Below are positions 6,780-15,484 of a stretch of DNA of 35,259 bases, piece by piece. The first letter of the stretch is position 1, and each line of letters begins with the position of its first letter. The notes beneath the pieces were generated by a model. It was given only the letters and a program-made list of their open reading frames with translations, did no database searches and was not told the origin of the DNA. A program made the translations under genes and the position numbers. The DNA comes from UBA7236 sp964638865 (lineage in GTDB: Bacteria > Bacteroidota > Bacteroidia > Chitinophagales > BACL12), in the NCBI GenBank assembly GCA_964638865.1, contig CAZXBG010000018.1:1-35259 (forward strand). The letters are read 5' to 3'.

Positions 6780-8231
6780 TTACCAACTGCTGCCTGCGCC
6801 TCCACCTCCGGAACTTCCTCCTCCAAAACTTCCACCACCACCGCCTGAACTGCCACTTCCCGAAGAACTGGAGCGTGTGCGTTTAGGAATGGTATAGGTG
6901 CTTTGTTGTGTATAATTGCAGGAAGAGCACACATAAGTTTTTCTTCCGGTTCCGCTGGATTCGTAGGTTGGTGATGATATTGTTTCGTTTTTTGTCATAA
7001 GATATGCTTTCGATGTGCATTTCGGACAAGTGGTGTATTTGCTGAAATAATTTTCGTAACGAAATATTTTTATTTCATTGGTAATTGGATGTTTCCAAAC
7101 ATCATAGTCAACCGATCTTAATTTTTCTTCTGTTAATTGAAATGCCGCTAAAAAACTGTCATCTGTAATTTCATTTAATTTATTCAGATTTGCGGTACCA
7201 TCGGCACTCAATGGTGGAGCGTCACGAAGTTCTTTCATTCTTTTTCGGTTGAAAAAACCATAAAAAATAAATGGTAGTGGGAAAAAGATAGTACTTGCCA
7301 GCCATCCTTTACTATGTGATTTGGATAATAAATTATAGGTTTCCTGTGGTAATTTATTTGTTGTTTCTTTGAAAATATATTTATTTATGCGAAAACGTTT
7401 TTCCACCAAAAGCACCAGAATAAATCCATAAATAAATACTCCCGCTTCTACAATACGCACAGATCCAACTAGTTCCTGCCACGTAATAAATGCTGCCGGA
7501 ATACCCAAATTAAGTGCAAAAAATTTGGTTTTCATGTAACCTTCCTCTACATTATTTTTTACATAAGCAGGAGCGGTTTTCAAACTTTTTTTCCTATTTG
7601 CAAATACACCAATTGCAGTTAACAAATATCCCAAACCAAATATTATGATACCTATAATACTGGAGTCTTCACGCCACCAGGGTTTATATCCATAATCATT
7701 TAAACTCTCCGCTAAAACTTCCTCGCGATACATAGGATCATTCAATATTTTAATTACTTCATTTACTCCTGCAAGCACACAATCGTCGATGCGTCCTTCT
7801 TTTGCCAGAGGAACCATATATTCTTCCTGAATTCGTTTACAAACTGCATCTGTCAGCATTCCTTCCAACCCATAACCAACTTCAAATTCCATTCTCCGCT
7901 GATCCATTACAAGTAATATCAACAAACCATTATTATTTTCCTTTTGCCCTATTCCCCAATGTCTGAATAATTTAGTTCTGAAGTCACCCGGAACGGCATC
8001 GCCAATAGAATTTACAACAGCAACAGCAACCTGCGCCGTGGTAGAATTTTCTAAACCCAGTAATAATTGATTAATAGTGGAAACTGCACCTTCGCTTAAA
8101 ACATTATCCGGATTACTCACCAAACCTCCATTCAAACTTTTGGGATTTGGAATCGATTCAACTGTGTAAACCGTTTGCGCAAATAAATTAAACGTAAAGA
8201 ATATCAGAAACAGAGAAATAGTGCTCCTCAT
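6780..8231 (-). CDS. TPM-domain membrane protein (YgcG-like)
   Basis: 483 aa. A signal peptide (about residues 1-19, ending FAQ) precedes a TPM domain (PF04536) at about 35-165. Recognisable segments are VAVAVVNSIGD, HWGIGQKENNNGLLILLV and EVGYGLEGML. Several hydrophobic segments follow (around IIGIIIFGLGYLLTAIGVF and two later ones), then a cytosol-or-periplasm zinc-ribbon-like module (CPKC about 402-405, CSSC about 435-438). The last 30 residues are almost only Gly and Ser and end in Trp, as in YgcG-type proteins. Members have been linked to membrane or photosystem-associated roles, but no general reaction is established. It sits 38 bp downstream of the M28 peptidase gene and 35 bp upstream of the amine oxidase gene, so it is probably co-transcribed. 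Confidence 0.85.
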   Translation of the reverse strand: MRSTISLFLIFFTFNLFAQTVYTVESIPNPKSLNGGLVSNPDNVLSEGAVSTINQLLLGLENSTTAQVAVAVVNSIGDAVPGDFRTKLFRHWGIGQKENNNGLLILLVMDQRRMEFEVGYGLEGMLTDAVCKRIQEEYMVPLAKEGRIDDCVLAGVNEVIKILNDPMYREEVLAESLNDYGYKPWWREDSSIIGIIIFGLGYLLTAIGVFANRKKSLKTAPAYVKNNVEEGYMKTKFFALNLGIPAAFITWQELVGSVRIVEAGVFIYGFILVLLVEKRFRINKYIFKETTNKLPQETYNLLSKSHSKGWLASTIFFPLPFIFYGFFNRKRMKELRDAPPLSADGTANLNKLNEITDDSFLAAFQLTEEKLRSVDYDVWKHPITNEIKIFRYENYFSKYTTCPKCTSKAYLMTKNETISSPTYESSGTGRKTYVCSSCNYTQQSTYTIPKRTRSSSSGSGSSGGGGGSFGGGSSGGGGAGSSW

Positions 8232-8269
8232 AATTGTGTTGATTTAAGGGCTTTAAAATACGATTTTTT

Positions 8270-9841
8270 TTATTCCTGTACTACATCCACTTTTATTCTC
8301 ACATCCTGATTAGCCAAAATCCACAAAGTGTAAAATACCAATTTTGCGCGTTCTGCCAATAGATCGAAATTGATCTTTTCAATGTCGTCGGTAGGTTTGT
8401 GGTAGTCGGCATGTGTTCCGTTGAAATAAAAAATTACCGGAACATTGTTTTTTGCAAAATTGTAATGGTCGCTCCTGTAATAAAAACGATTTGGATCGGT
8501 TGTGCTGTTGTAAGTGTAATCCAGGGTGAGATTAGTATATGTTTTTGCCGCGGCTTCATTGATATTATGCAGGGCAGTACTTAAAAAATCAGAACCTATG
8601 ATATAGACATAATTAGAATCATTTTTATGTTTTTCATCCACGCGACCTATCATATCAATATTGAGATTTGCAACAGTATTTTCCATTGGGAAAACCGGAT
8701 TTTCCGCATAGGCTTTCGACCCTAATAAACCTTTTTCCTCCCCTGAAAATGCAATAAATAAAATACTTCTGCGAGGTCCTTCCTCATTAATTTTAGCGCT
8801 CATCATCGCTTCTGCAATTTCCATGATGCCAACTGTTCCGGAACCGTCATCATCTGCTCCGTTGTAAATAATATCGCCTTGTTTACCTAAATGGTCGTAG
8901 TGAGCAGAAATTACAAGCACTTCTTCTTTAAGATCCGTTCCTTCAATATATCCAATTACATTATCAGCAAATACTACGCGTTCTCCTTTAACAAGATTTA
9001 AAATCAACGTTGTATTATAACTAAATCTTACAGGCTGTGCACTTGCATTTATTTTATCGATAGATTTTTGTAATAATTTCTTTTTCTTTCCCAATAATTT
9101 TTCTGCCATTACTTGCGAAATAAACAGATTATTTACGTAATCGGCCTGTTTGTATTCTGATTTAAGTTTCAATAAACTTCCTTCCAAAAAATTTCGCCAT
9201 TGTGGATCAGAAACAATTTCAGCAAAATTAGGGTCTATCATTAATATACATTTTGCCCCGTGTTTTGTGGCTGCATTCACTTTTTTTCTCCAGTCTTTTG
9301 TCCATACCGAAAGAGAATCAGATCCTGTTATTAATGATATATCGTTTTTCGCAGGCTCGCCATAAGCTACTAAAATTATTTTGCCTTTAACATTATAATC
9401 TTTATAATCGCTGTAAAGTGAATCGTCAATTCCGTAGCCTAAAAATACAATTTCATCGGCGGTAAATGACAATGAATTATTTGAAGTTACATAACCATAA
9501 AAATCACTCATCAATCCGAATAAATTATTTTTATCCGCAATCGTGGAAGTTTCCCATCCATATTCCATTAACGGATAATCCTGATAATATCCACCAATTT
9601 TTTTTAAGGGAGGAATTCCTGATTTTTGTAATTGACCTGAAATATATTCCGCAGCCATTACCAACCCTTTTGTTCCGGTTTCTCTTCCTTCAAAATAATC
9701 ACCTGCTAAAACAGTTAGGTGTTCTTTTAATTCGGAAGGAGTAATGGTGTTGGCATATTTAATTCCGAGGTCTTCTGTTTGAGCAGAAATTTTTAATCCG
9801 CAGAAAATGCAGGTCACTAATAAAAAATAAATACGGTTCAT
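8270..9841 (-). CDS. secreted M28 family zinc aminopeptidase
   Basis: About 523 aa from the ATG at 9841 (MNRIYFLLVTCIF), which starts directly with a signal peptide; the ATG five codons earlier is an alternative. The C-terminal half has the M28 pattern of zinc ligands: AHYDHLG, GADDDGSG, SGEEKGLLGS (catalytic Glu pair), NIDMIGR and a final His in HADYHKPTDD. The middle contains a protease-associated-like insertion (KGKIILVAYGEPA...). Such enzymes remove N-terminal residues from peptides in the periplasm or outside the cell. The gene begins 20 bp after rpiB and is followed by the TPM gene. Confidence 0.9.
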   Translation of the reverse strand: MNRIYFLLVTCIFCGLKISAQTEDLGIKYANTITPSELKEHLTVLAGDYFEGRETGTKGLVMAAEYISGQLQKSGIPPLKKIGGYYQDYPLMEYGWETSTIADKNNLFGLMSDFYGYVTSNNSLSFTADEIVFLGYGIDDSLYSDYKDYNVKGKIILVAYGEPAKNDISLITGSDSLSVWTKDWRKKVNAATKHGAKCILMIDPNFAEIVSDPQWRNFLEGSLLKLKSEYKQADYVNNLFISQVMAEKLLGKKKKLLQKSIDKINASAQPVRFSYNTTLILNLVKGERVVFADNVIGYIEGTDLKEEVLVISAHYDHLGKQGDIIYNGADDDGSGTVGIMEIAEAMMSAKINEEGPRRSILFIAFSGEEKGLLGSKAYAENPVFPMENTVANLNIDMIGRVDEKHKNDSNYVYIIGSDFLSTALHNINEAAAKTYTNLTLDYTYNSTTDPNRFYYRSDHYNFAKNNVPVIFYFNGTHADYHKPTDDIEKINFDLLAERAKLVFYTLWILANQDVRIKVDVVQE

Positions 9842-9861
9842 AAAGTGAGATATCACAGATC

Positions 9862-10293
9862 TTAAATTTTGTCCACTCTTTTTTGATGTCTTCCACCTTC
9901 AAATTCCGTGGCCAGAAAAACAGCAATAAACTGAATTGCTTCTTCCAGCGAAATAAATCTGGCCGGAATACAAATTACGTTGGCATTATTATGTTGTCTT
10001 GCGAGTGCAGCAACATCTTCTCTCCAAACCATTGCAGCTCTAATCTTTGCATGTTTATTTGCGGTTATACAAACTCCATTTCCGCTTCCGCACATAACAA
10101 TGCCCATGTCAGATTCTCCTGCTTCTATACTTTTTGCGAGAGGATGCACAAAATCCGGATAATCGACCGAATCAAGTGAGTGCGTTCCGAAATCGAGCAC
10201 GCGATATCCCTGTGCATTTAAATAATTGATAACAGCTTCCTTATAAGGAAATCCTGCATGGTCGCAGCCTATTGCGATGATGTTGGGTTGCAT
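9862..10293 (-). CDS. rpiB: ribose-5-phosphate isomerase B
   Basis: 143 aa, the full usual length. It interconverts ribulose 5-phosphate and ribose 5-phosphate in the non-oxidative pentose phosphate pathway in the cytoplasm. Family residues are all present: the N-terminal GCDHAGF (Asp11, His12), DYPDF (Tyr45), MCGSGNG with the base Cys68, NKHAKIRA, the RQHNNANV segment with His101, and the C-terminal EGGRHQKRV. A perfect TAACTTTG box lies only 4 nt before the ATG, so transcription may start at or next to the start codon (leaderless). The gene is 89 bp downstream of tatC and 20 bp upstream of the M28 peptidase gene. Confidence 0.95.
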   Translation of the reverse strand: MQPNIIAIGCDHAGFPYKEAVINYLNAQGYRVLDFGTHSLDSVDYPDFVHPLAKSIEAGESDMGIVMCGSGNGVCITANKHAKIRAAMVWREDVAALARQHNNANVICIPARFISLEEAIQFIAVFLATEFEGGRHQKRVDKI

Positions 10294-10297
10294 TCTA

Positions 10298-10305
10298 CAA
10301 AGTTA
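10298..10305 (-). promoter_or_regulatory. candidate -7 box of rpiB
   Basis: On the minus strand this reads TAACTTTG, a perfect TAnnTTTG, 4 nt before the rpiB ATG. No clear -33 TTG at 17-23 nt upstream was seen. Confidence 0.5.
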
Positions 10306-10382
10306 ACAGAAGTATCTAAAAAATTTATAAGCTTAATACACATTAACAAAGTTCCTCTCCAAAAAGGCGGCACTCTCAATAA

Positions 10383-11210
10383 TTATGCATTATCAAGCGC
10401 TTTTTTTCTTTTTTTCTCCACTACCATAACCACTATTATACTCACTTCATACAATACCCAAAGCGGTGTTGCCACTAAAAACAAACTGAATGCATCTCCG
10501 GAAGGCGTAATAATAGCGGCAAGCACTAAAGAAATAATAAATGCATATTTTCTGTTATTTGCAAGAAATTCTCTTCCCAATAAACCCAGTTTAGCCAAAA
10601 AATAGGCTATCATCGGAATTTCAAAAATTAATCCTGTCCATAAAATCATACCTGTTAAAATGCCCAGGTATGAATCGAAGGTAAACTGATTTTCAATTTG
10701 ATTGCTCAATGTAAATGTTGCAAGAAAATTGATGGAAAAAGGAGCCAATAAAAAATATCCGAAAAATGCACCGATATAAAATAAAAGTGTTGCTATAAAT
10801 ACAGCTCCACCTAAATTCATTTTTTCATGACTCAGCAATGCGGGTTTTACAAAGCGCCATATCTCCCATAAAATATAGGGGAATGCAAAAATAACGCCTC
10901 CCATAAAAGCTACTTTAATATATAAAAAGAAGGGAGAGGAAAGGTTGAGATAAAACAATTTATAATCCAGTGTGTTGTAACATAATCCACTGATATTAAA
11001 ACGTTCACCCAGATTGCAGAATATTTTATAGGTAATAAAATCAGGATTTTTTGGAGCCAGAATAATTTTATCAAAAATAAATTCAGGATATATTAAAAAG
11101 CCGATAGATAGCAATATAATTACTATAACTATACGAACTATATGCCACCTGAGATCCTCCAGGTGCTCCAAAAACGACATTTCGTCTTTCTTACGTTTAA
11201 TAGCGGCCAT
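10383..11210 (-). CDS. tatC: Sec-independent protein translocase TatC
   Basis: 275 aa. This is the polytopic inner-membrane subunit that recognises twin-arginine signal peptides. It shows the conserved cytoplasmic N-terminal FLEHLEDLRWHI, the loop EIWRFVKPALLSHEK with the conserved Glu and Pro, about six hydrophobic segments, and the C-terminal IITPSGDAFS. A periplasmic insertion at about residues 45-85, with two Cys, is longer than in E. coli TatC. Met1 and Met11 are both possible starts. It lies 39 bp downstream of the OmpA-family gene. No tatA or tatB is in the window. The amine oxidase downstream in the same run carries a twin-arginine signal, a plausible client. Confidence 0.95.
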   Translation of the reverse strand: MAAIKRKKDEMSFLEHLEDLRWHIVRIVIVIILLSIGFLIYPEFIFDKIILAPKNPDFITYKIFCNLGERFNISGLCYNTLDYKLFYLNLSSPFFLYIKVAFMGGVIFAFPYILWEIWRFVKPALLSHEKMNLGGAVFIATLLFYIGAFFGYFLLAPFSINFLATFTLSNQIENQFTFDSYLGILTGMILWTGLIFEIPMIAYFLAKLGLLGREFLANNRKYAFIISLVLAAIITPSGDAFSLFLVATPLWVLYEVSIIVVMVVEKKRKKALDNA

Positions 11211-11249
11211 TTAAATCTCGGAGAGGTACGTTAAATTAAATTGGATAAA

Positions 11250-12251
11250 TTATTTACTGTTGATCAGATTATATAATGCATCCAAATTGGGACTCAAAAT
11301 AATTTCGGTACGGCGATTTTTTGCCTTGCCTTCTGTTGTTGAATTATCGGCAACCGGAAAAAATTCTCCCCGTCCTTCTGCAATTACTCTTTTTGCGTCG
11401 AGACCATTTTCTGTTGTCAGAATTTTAACAATACTTGTTGCGCGTAATACACTTAGATCCCAGTTGTCTTTTGGAAAATTTGCACTTTTCATTGGAACAT
11501 TATCGGTGTGGCCTTCAATTTCAATGGAAATATCACCATTTGCTTTTAATACATCAGCCAACTTTTTCAGCGCATCTTTTCCTTTCGGGTCAACAACAGT
11601 GCTTCCGGATGCAAATAATAATTTCTCACTTAAGGAAACATATACTTTTCCGTTTTTGCGCTCAACAGTAAGATCGCTGGAGCTAAATCCTGCCAATGCT
11701 TTATCAATGGTATTTTTCAGGTCAGTTACGGTCTGTTCCTGTCTGTTTAAAATATCCTCCAACTCCTTTACTCTTTTAGAGCGCGCATCAAGGTCAACTG
11801 TTAATTGGTCTATACTTTTTTGTTGGTCGGATAAAGTTTTTTCTTTGTTGTTTAATTCATTTTCTTTTGCAATAAGTTGATCACTTTTTAATTGAAGGTC
11901 TTCCCGTAACTCCTGATTTTCAGAAGAAGATAATGCTAATAACTGGTTGATGCGGTTATTTAACTGGTCTTCAATCTGGCGCAATTGTTCATTTGCTTTC
12001 ACCATATTGTCGTAACGGGTATGCACATCAATGGAATCCTTTTGCATGAATTTGACCTGGGCTTCATAGTTTTTAATCATTTTGCTCAGTTCGGCAACCT
12101 CTGCAGATTTAGCCCGCAATTGACTGTGTAATACCGCTGTGTCCTGATAACATTTGTCGCGGGCAGCAACGGCATCCTGAAATTTTATTGCCGGTACGCA
12201 AGAGGTCAGATAAAAAGTAGCAACTAAAAGTATGATCGAAAGTTGTTTCAT
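11250..12251 (-). CDS. OmpA-family peptidoglycan-binding lipoprotein with long coiled coil
   Basis: 333 aa. A lipoprotein signal peptide with LTSC lipobox is followed by a heptad-rich, charged region (about residues 30-190) predicted to be a long coiled coil. A C-terminal OmpA-like domain (about 205-325) carries IEGHTDNVPMKS, a LSVLRATSIVKIL helix and GRGEFFPVADN...AKNRRTEIIL, the motifs that bind diaminopimelate in peptidoglycan. It should anchor a membrane, probably the outer one, to the wall. It lies between the HerA-like gene (60 bp upstream) and tatC. A TTATTTTG box at 12272-12279 suggests an additional promoter. Confidence 0.88.
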   Translation of the reverse strand: MKQLSIILLVATFYLTSCVPAIKFQDAVAARDKCYQDTAVLHSQLRAKSAEVAELSKMIKNYEAQVKFMQKDSIDVHTRYDNMVKANEQLRQIEDQLNNRINQLLALSSSENQELREDLQLKSDQLIAKENELNNKEKTLSDQQKSIDQLTVDLDARSKRVKELEDILNRQEQTVTDLKNTIDKALAGFSSSDLTVERKNGKVYVSLSEKLLFASGSTVVDPKGKDALKKLADVLKANGDISIEIEGHTDNVPMKSANFPKDNWDLSVLRATSIVKILTTENGLDAKRVIAEGRGEFFPVADNSTTEGKAKNRRTEIILSPNLDALYNLINSK

Positions 12252-12271
12252 AAATGGTTTTTTTTGATTTG

Positions 12272-12279
12272 CAAAATAA
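12272..12279 (-). promoter_or_regulatory. candidate -7 box of the OmpA-family gene
   Basis: Minus strand reads TTATTTTG, 7 of 8 of TAnnTTTG, 20 nt before the ATG at 12251. Confidence 0.35.
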
Positions 12280-12311
12280 TTTGTTTTTATTGAATATTTT
12301 AAACCTTGTTA

Positions 12312-13856
12312 TTAACGTCTCTTTAATAAACCGAGTAATCCACGCTCCAAAACATTGATCACGGTTCTTGTTAATTGATGTTGTGTGGTCTTATCTATAA
12401 AAGGGGGTTGTTTCTTTTCCTTCACTTTGCGTTCGCGTTCTTCCTGTTTTATTTTTTTCTCCTCTTCTTTCAGTTGTTTTTCTTTTTCTGCAAGTTTTTC
12501 ACTTTCGGCTAATTTTTTGCTCAGAATTTCATGGGCACTTTCACGATCTATCTCTTCATTATATTTTTTTACCAGACTTGAATTTCCAATTAAGGTTTGC
12601 ATTTCCTGCTCAGAAAGTATGTCCATTCGCGATTGTGGTGCCACCAAAAGTGTATGCGCAAGCGGCGCCGGCGAACCTTTTTCGTTTAGGGCTGTAATAA
12701 GTGCTTCTCCAATTCCAAGGTTTGTCAATAATTCCTCGGTTTTATAAAAATCTGTCAGGGGGTAATTTTCAGAAGTAAGTTTGATCGCTTTTCTGTCATT
12801 CGCTGTGAATGCACGCAATGCATGTTGAATTTTTAATCCAAGTTGCGATAAAACTTCTGCAGGAATATCAGTTGGCAATTGTGTACAGAAAAATATTCCC
12901 ACTCCTTTAGAGCGTATTAATTTAATAATTGTTTGTATTTGCTCCAATAAATTTTTACTTGCTTCATTAAAAATGAGATGTGCTTCATCAATTATAATTA
13001 CCAACTTCGGATCTTCCTTATCACCAATTTCTTCGAAAGTATTATACACTTCAGCCAAAAGGCACAACATAAAAGTAGAAAACAATTTCGGTTTGCTCTG
13101 AATATCCGTAAGGCGCAAAATATTAATGTATGCCTGGCCTCGATCATTTATTCTGCAGAGGTCGTCCACCTCAAAACTTTTTTCCCCGAAAAAAAGATCT
13201 GCACCTTGCTCTTCAATTTCTATCACCTTACGCAAAATAGTTCCGGCGCTTGATGTGCTTATTGTTCCGTATTCTGATTCGATCTCTTTTTTGCCTTCGT
13301 TGCTGAGATAATTAAGCGTTTTTCTAAAATCTTTCAGGTCTAAAAGAGGTAATTTTTTATCATCACAATATTTGAAAACGAGGGAAACAACGCCTTGTTG
13401 AATATCATTTAATTCGAGAATTTTAGAAAATAACACCGGCCCGAATTCAGAAATTGTTGCGCGTAAACGAACGCCATTTTCGTTGCTGATGCTCATGAGT
13501 TCTACCGGGTATCCCTTAGCCTTCCAATCTTTGCCAATCTTTTGCATGCGATCGTCAATTTTCGGATTTGGCGTTCCTTCCATTGCAATGCCGCTCACGT
13601 CACCTTTTATGTCCATAATGAGCACTGCAACACCATTATCACTTAATTGCTCCACAATTCCCTGAAGGGTTTTTGTTTTACCCGTTCCGGTTGCACCTGC
13701 AACAAGTCCATGTCTGTTCATCATGCGCAACGGCACTTTTACAAGGGTTTGAGCAATAGGCAGATGATCGAATATGGCAGTTCCCAGAACTATGGACGTT
13801 CCCTCAAAATTATAACCGTTAAGTATGCTTTGTTTAAATTCTTCTGTCCGATCCAC
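12312..13856 (-). CDS. HerA-like / DUF853 family ATPase
   Basis: 514 aa. A RecA/FtsK-like ATPase of the HerA-type helicase group, bacterial DUF853 branch (YjgR-like). It has Walker A GATGTGKTKT (about 54-63), a MDIKGDVSGIAM segment, Walker B LVIIIDEAHLIF and the sensor-like IFFCTQLPTDIP. The motor domain is complete. The C-terminal 80 residues are almost wholly Lys/Glu, probably a coiled coil, and end in a short GLLGLLKRR. The physiological role of this branch is not well defined; DNA pumping or translocation is the family inference. It is divergent from radA across about 100 bp, with a perfect TATCTTTG box 42 nt before its ATG, and heads the minus-strand run down to the amine oxidase. Confidence 0.88.
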   Translation of the reverse strand: MDRTEEFKQSILNGYNFEGTSIVLGTAIFDHLPIAQTLVKVPLRMMNRHGLVAGATGTGKTKTLQGIVEQLSDNGVAVLIMDIKGDVSGIAMEGTPNPKIDDRMQKIGKDWKAKGYPVELMSISNENGVRLRATISEFGPVLFSKILELNDIQQGVVSLVFKYCDDKKLPLLDLKDFRKTLNYLSNEGKKEIESEYGTISTSSAGTILRKVIEIEEQGADLFFGEKSFEVDDLCRINDRGQAYINILRLTDIQSKPKLFSTFMLCLLAEVYNTFEEIGDKEDPKLVIIIDEAHLIFNEASKNLLEQIQTIIKLIRSKGVGIFFCTQLPTDIPAEVLSQLGLKIQHALRAFTANDRKAIKLTSENYPLTDFYKTEELLTNLGIGEALITALNEKGSPAPLAHTLLVAPQSRMDILSEQEMQTLIGNSSLVKKYNEEIDRESAHEILSKKLAESEKLAEKEKQLKEEEKKIKQEERERKVKEKKQPPFIDKTTQHQLTRTVINVLERGLLGLLKRR

Positions 13857-13898
13857 GAAAAAAATGATTTAATTTGCGACTGCTCTGTGCAGATGGGG

Positions 13899-13906
13899 CA
13901 AAGATA
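13899..13906 (-). promoter_or_regulatory. candidate -7 box of the HerA-like gene
   Basis: Minus strand reads TATCTTTG, a perfect TAnnTTTG, 42 nt before the ATG at 13856. It lies in the 99-bp divergent region shared with radA. Confidence 0.55.
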
Positions 13907-13914
13907 CATGTTAT

Positions 13915-13922
13915 AATTTTTG
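13915..13922 (+). promoter_or_regulatory. candidate -7 box of radA
   Basis: AATTTTTG, 7 of 8 of TAnnTTTG, 33 nt before the ATG at 13956. It lies on the plus strand 8 bp from the divergent box. Confidence 0.35.
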
Positions 13923-13955
13923 TGTAAATCCTTAAAAACAATAAATCAAACCAGC

Positions 13956-15329
13956 ATGGCAGCGAAATCAAAAACAGCCTTTTTTTGTCAGCAATGTGGA
14001 TTCGAATCGCCCAAATGGCAGGGAAAATGCCCCTCTTGCAACCAATGGAACACTTTTGTGGAGGAGGTGGTAGAACGTTCTGAGCCAAAAGAGATCTGGA
14101 AGGAGGAAAAGCCCGATAAACGCGGAAATAAACCTGTTTTACTCGATGAAATTGCGGCTGGAGATGTGCAGAGAATAGTCACCATTGACCTGGAACTGAA
14201 CAGAACGCTTGGTGGCGGTGTAGTTCCGGGAAGTTTGGTTTTGGTTGGAGGCGAGCCTGGAATTGGAAAGTCAACTTTATTATTACAACTCGCATTGGAG
14301 CTTCGAAAAATAAAAGTATTGTATGTGAGCGGCGAAGAAAGTGAACAACAAATAAAAATGCGCGCGGAGCGATTGAAAGGAAAAAATCCGGAATTATTTA
14401 TTTCTACAGAAGTTTCCATCGGTAAATTATTTACGCAGATAAAAAATCTGGAACCGGGAATGGTGATCATCGATTCTATTCAGACCTTAATTTCCGATTT
14501 TGTGGATGCCACTGCTGGAAGTATATCACAGATAAAAGAATGTGCCGGACAATTGCAGCGATATGCCAAAGAAAGTAATGTTCCGGTTTTTATTATCGGG
14601 CATATTAATAAGGAGGGATATATTGCGGGCCCAAAAATTTTAGAACACATGGTGGATACTGTTTTGCAATTTGAGGGCGACAGAAATTATACGCACCGAA
14701 TTTTGCGCACCATAAAAAATCGTTTTGGTTCTACCAGTGAGATCGGAATTTATAAAATGGAAGGTGATGGTTTGCAACAGGTAAATAATCCCAGCGAATT
14801 ATTAATTACCGAAAAAGATGAACCTTTAAGCGGAGTTGCAATTGCTGCCACCATGGAAGGAATGCGACCGATGTTGATAGAAGTGCAGGCGCTTGTGAGT
14901 CCGGCAGTATATGGAAATCCACAGCGCACAGCCACCGGATTTGACTTGCGCAGAATGAGTATGTTGCTCGCCGTTTTGGAAAAACGCGGAGGTTTTGCTT
15001 TTGGAAATAAAGATGTGTTTTTAAATATTGCGGGAGGATTACGCGTGGAAGATCCTGCAATAGATCTGAGTATTGCCTGTGCACTTTTATCGTCCATAGA
15101 AGATACCTATATGCCAATGAATATTTGTTTTGCTGCGGAAATTGGATTAAGCGGAGAGCTGCGTGGAGTAAGCAGAATAGAACAACGCATTATGGAAGCG
15201 GAAAAACTGGGATTTGAAATTATTTATATCTCTAAACACAATATGAAATCGCTCAATATTAAAAAATATAATATTGAGGTGAGAGCTGCAGGTAAGATGG
15301 AGGAGGTTTATCAAAGATTATTTGTTTGA
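13956..15329 (+). CDS. radA: DNA repair protein RadA
   Basis: 457 aa. RadA is a RecA-paralogue DNA-dependent ATPase acting in branch migration during recombination repair. All family parts are visible: an N-terminal C4 zinc finger (CQQCG...CPSC), Walker A GGEPGIGKST, Walker B MVIIDSIQTL, the RadA-specific KNRFG motif, and a C-terminal Lon-protease-like domain (VQALVSPAVYGNPQRT...GLRVEDPAIDLSIA...AEIGLSGELRGV). The ATG at 13956 precedes the zinc finger directly. A TTG in frame at 13920 is less likely because it falls next to the promoter box. The gene is monocistronic or ends at an A/T-rich hairpin, and is divergent from the HerA-like ATPase gene. Confidence 0.96.
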   Translation: MAAKSKTAFFCQQCGFESPKWQGKCPSCNQWNTFVEEVVERSEPKEIWKEEKPDKRGNKPVLLDEIAAGDVQRIVTIDLELNRTLGGGVVPGSLVLVGGEPGIGKSTLLLQLALELRKIKVLYVSGEESEQQIKMRAERLKGKNPELFISTEVSIGKLFTQIKNLEPGMVIIDSIQTLISDFVDATAGSISQIKECAGQLQRYAKESNVPVFIIGHINKEGYIAGPKILEHMVDTVLQFEGDRNYTHRILRTIKNRFGSTSEIGIYKMEGDGLQQVNNPSELLITEKDEPLSGVAIAATMEGMRPMLIEVQALVSPAVYGNPQRTATGFDLRRMSMLLAVLEKRGGFAFGNKDVFLNIAGGLRVEDPAIDLSIACALLSSIEDTYMPMNICFAAEIGLSGELRGVSRIEQRIMEAEKLGFEIIYISKHNMKSLNIKKYNIEVRAAGKMEEVYQRLFV

Positions 15330-15338
15330 TAATTTTGA

Positions 15339-15366
15339 TTTTTCTTTTTTTGTATGAAAAGAAAAA
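15339..15366 (+). terminator. possible A/T-rich hairpin terminator after radA
   Basis: A perfect 10-bp inverted repeat (TTTTTCTTTT with AAAAGAAAAA, 8-nt loop) begins 9 nt after the radA stop. It has only one G-C pair and no T tail, so it is a weak candidate. Confidence 0.3.
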
Positions 15367-15484
15367 ATAGAATTAATATCAAAATATCCCGATTAGCATA
15401 AATAATTAAAAAAATGTAACCTTTAAACTTTATTTACGTTTAAATGATTTGAAAGATATTGTTGATTTAAAAAAAAATAATTTT

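Noticed and set aside
6749..6934. Minus-strand frame at the Gly/Ser-rich end of the TPM gene
   Set aside because: It is an out-of-frame reading of a repetitive Gly/Ser codon tract and overlaps the real gene.
11260..11880. 206-codon plus-strand frame
   Set aside because: It lies antisense inside the OmpA-family gene, whose domains are clear; Ser/Phe-rich shadow sequence.
13988..14470. 160-codon minus-strand frame
   Set aside because: Antisense to radA, whose zinc finger and Walker motifs occupy the same bases.
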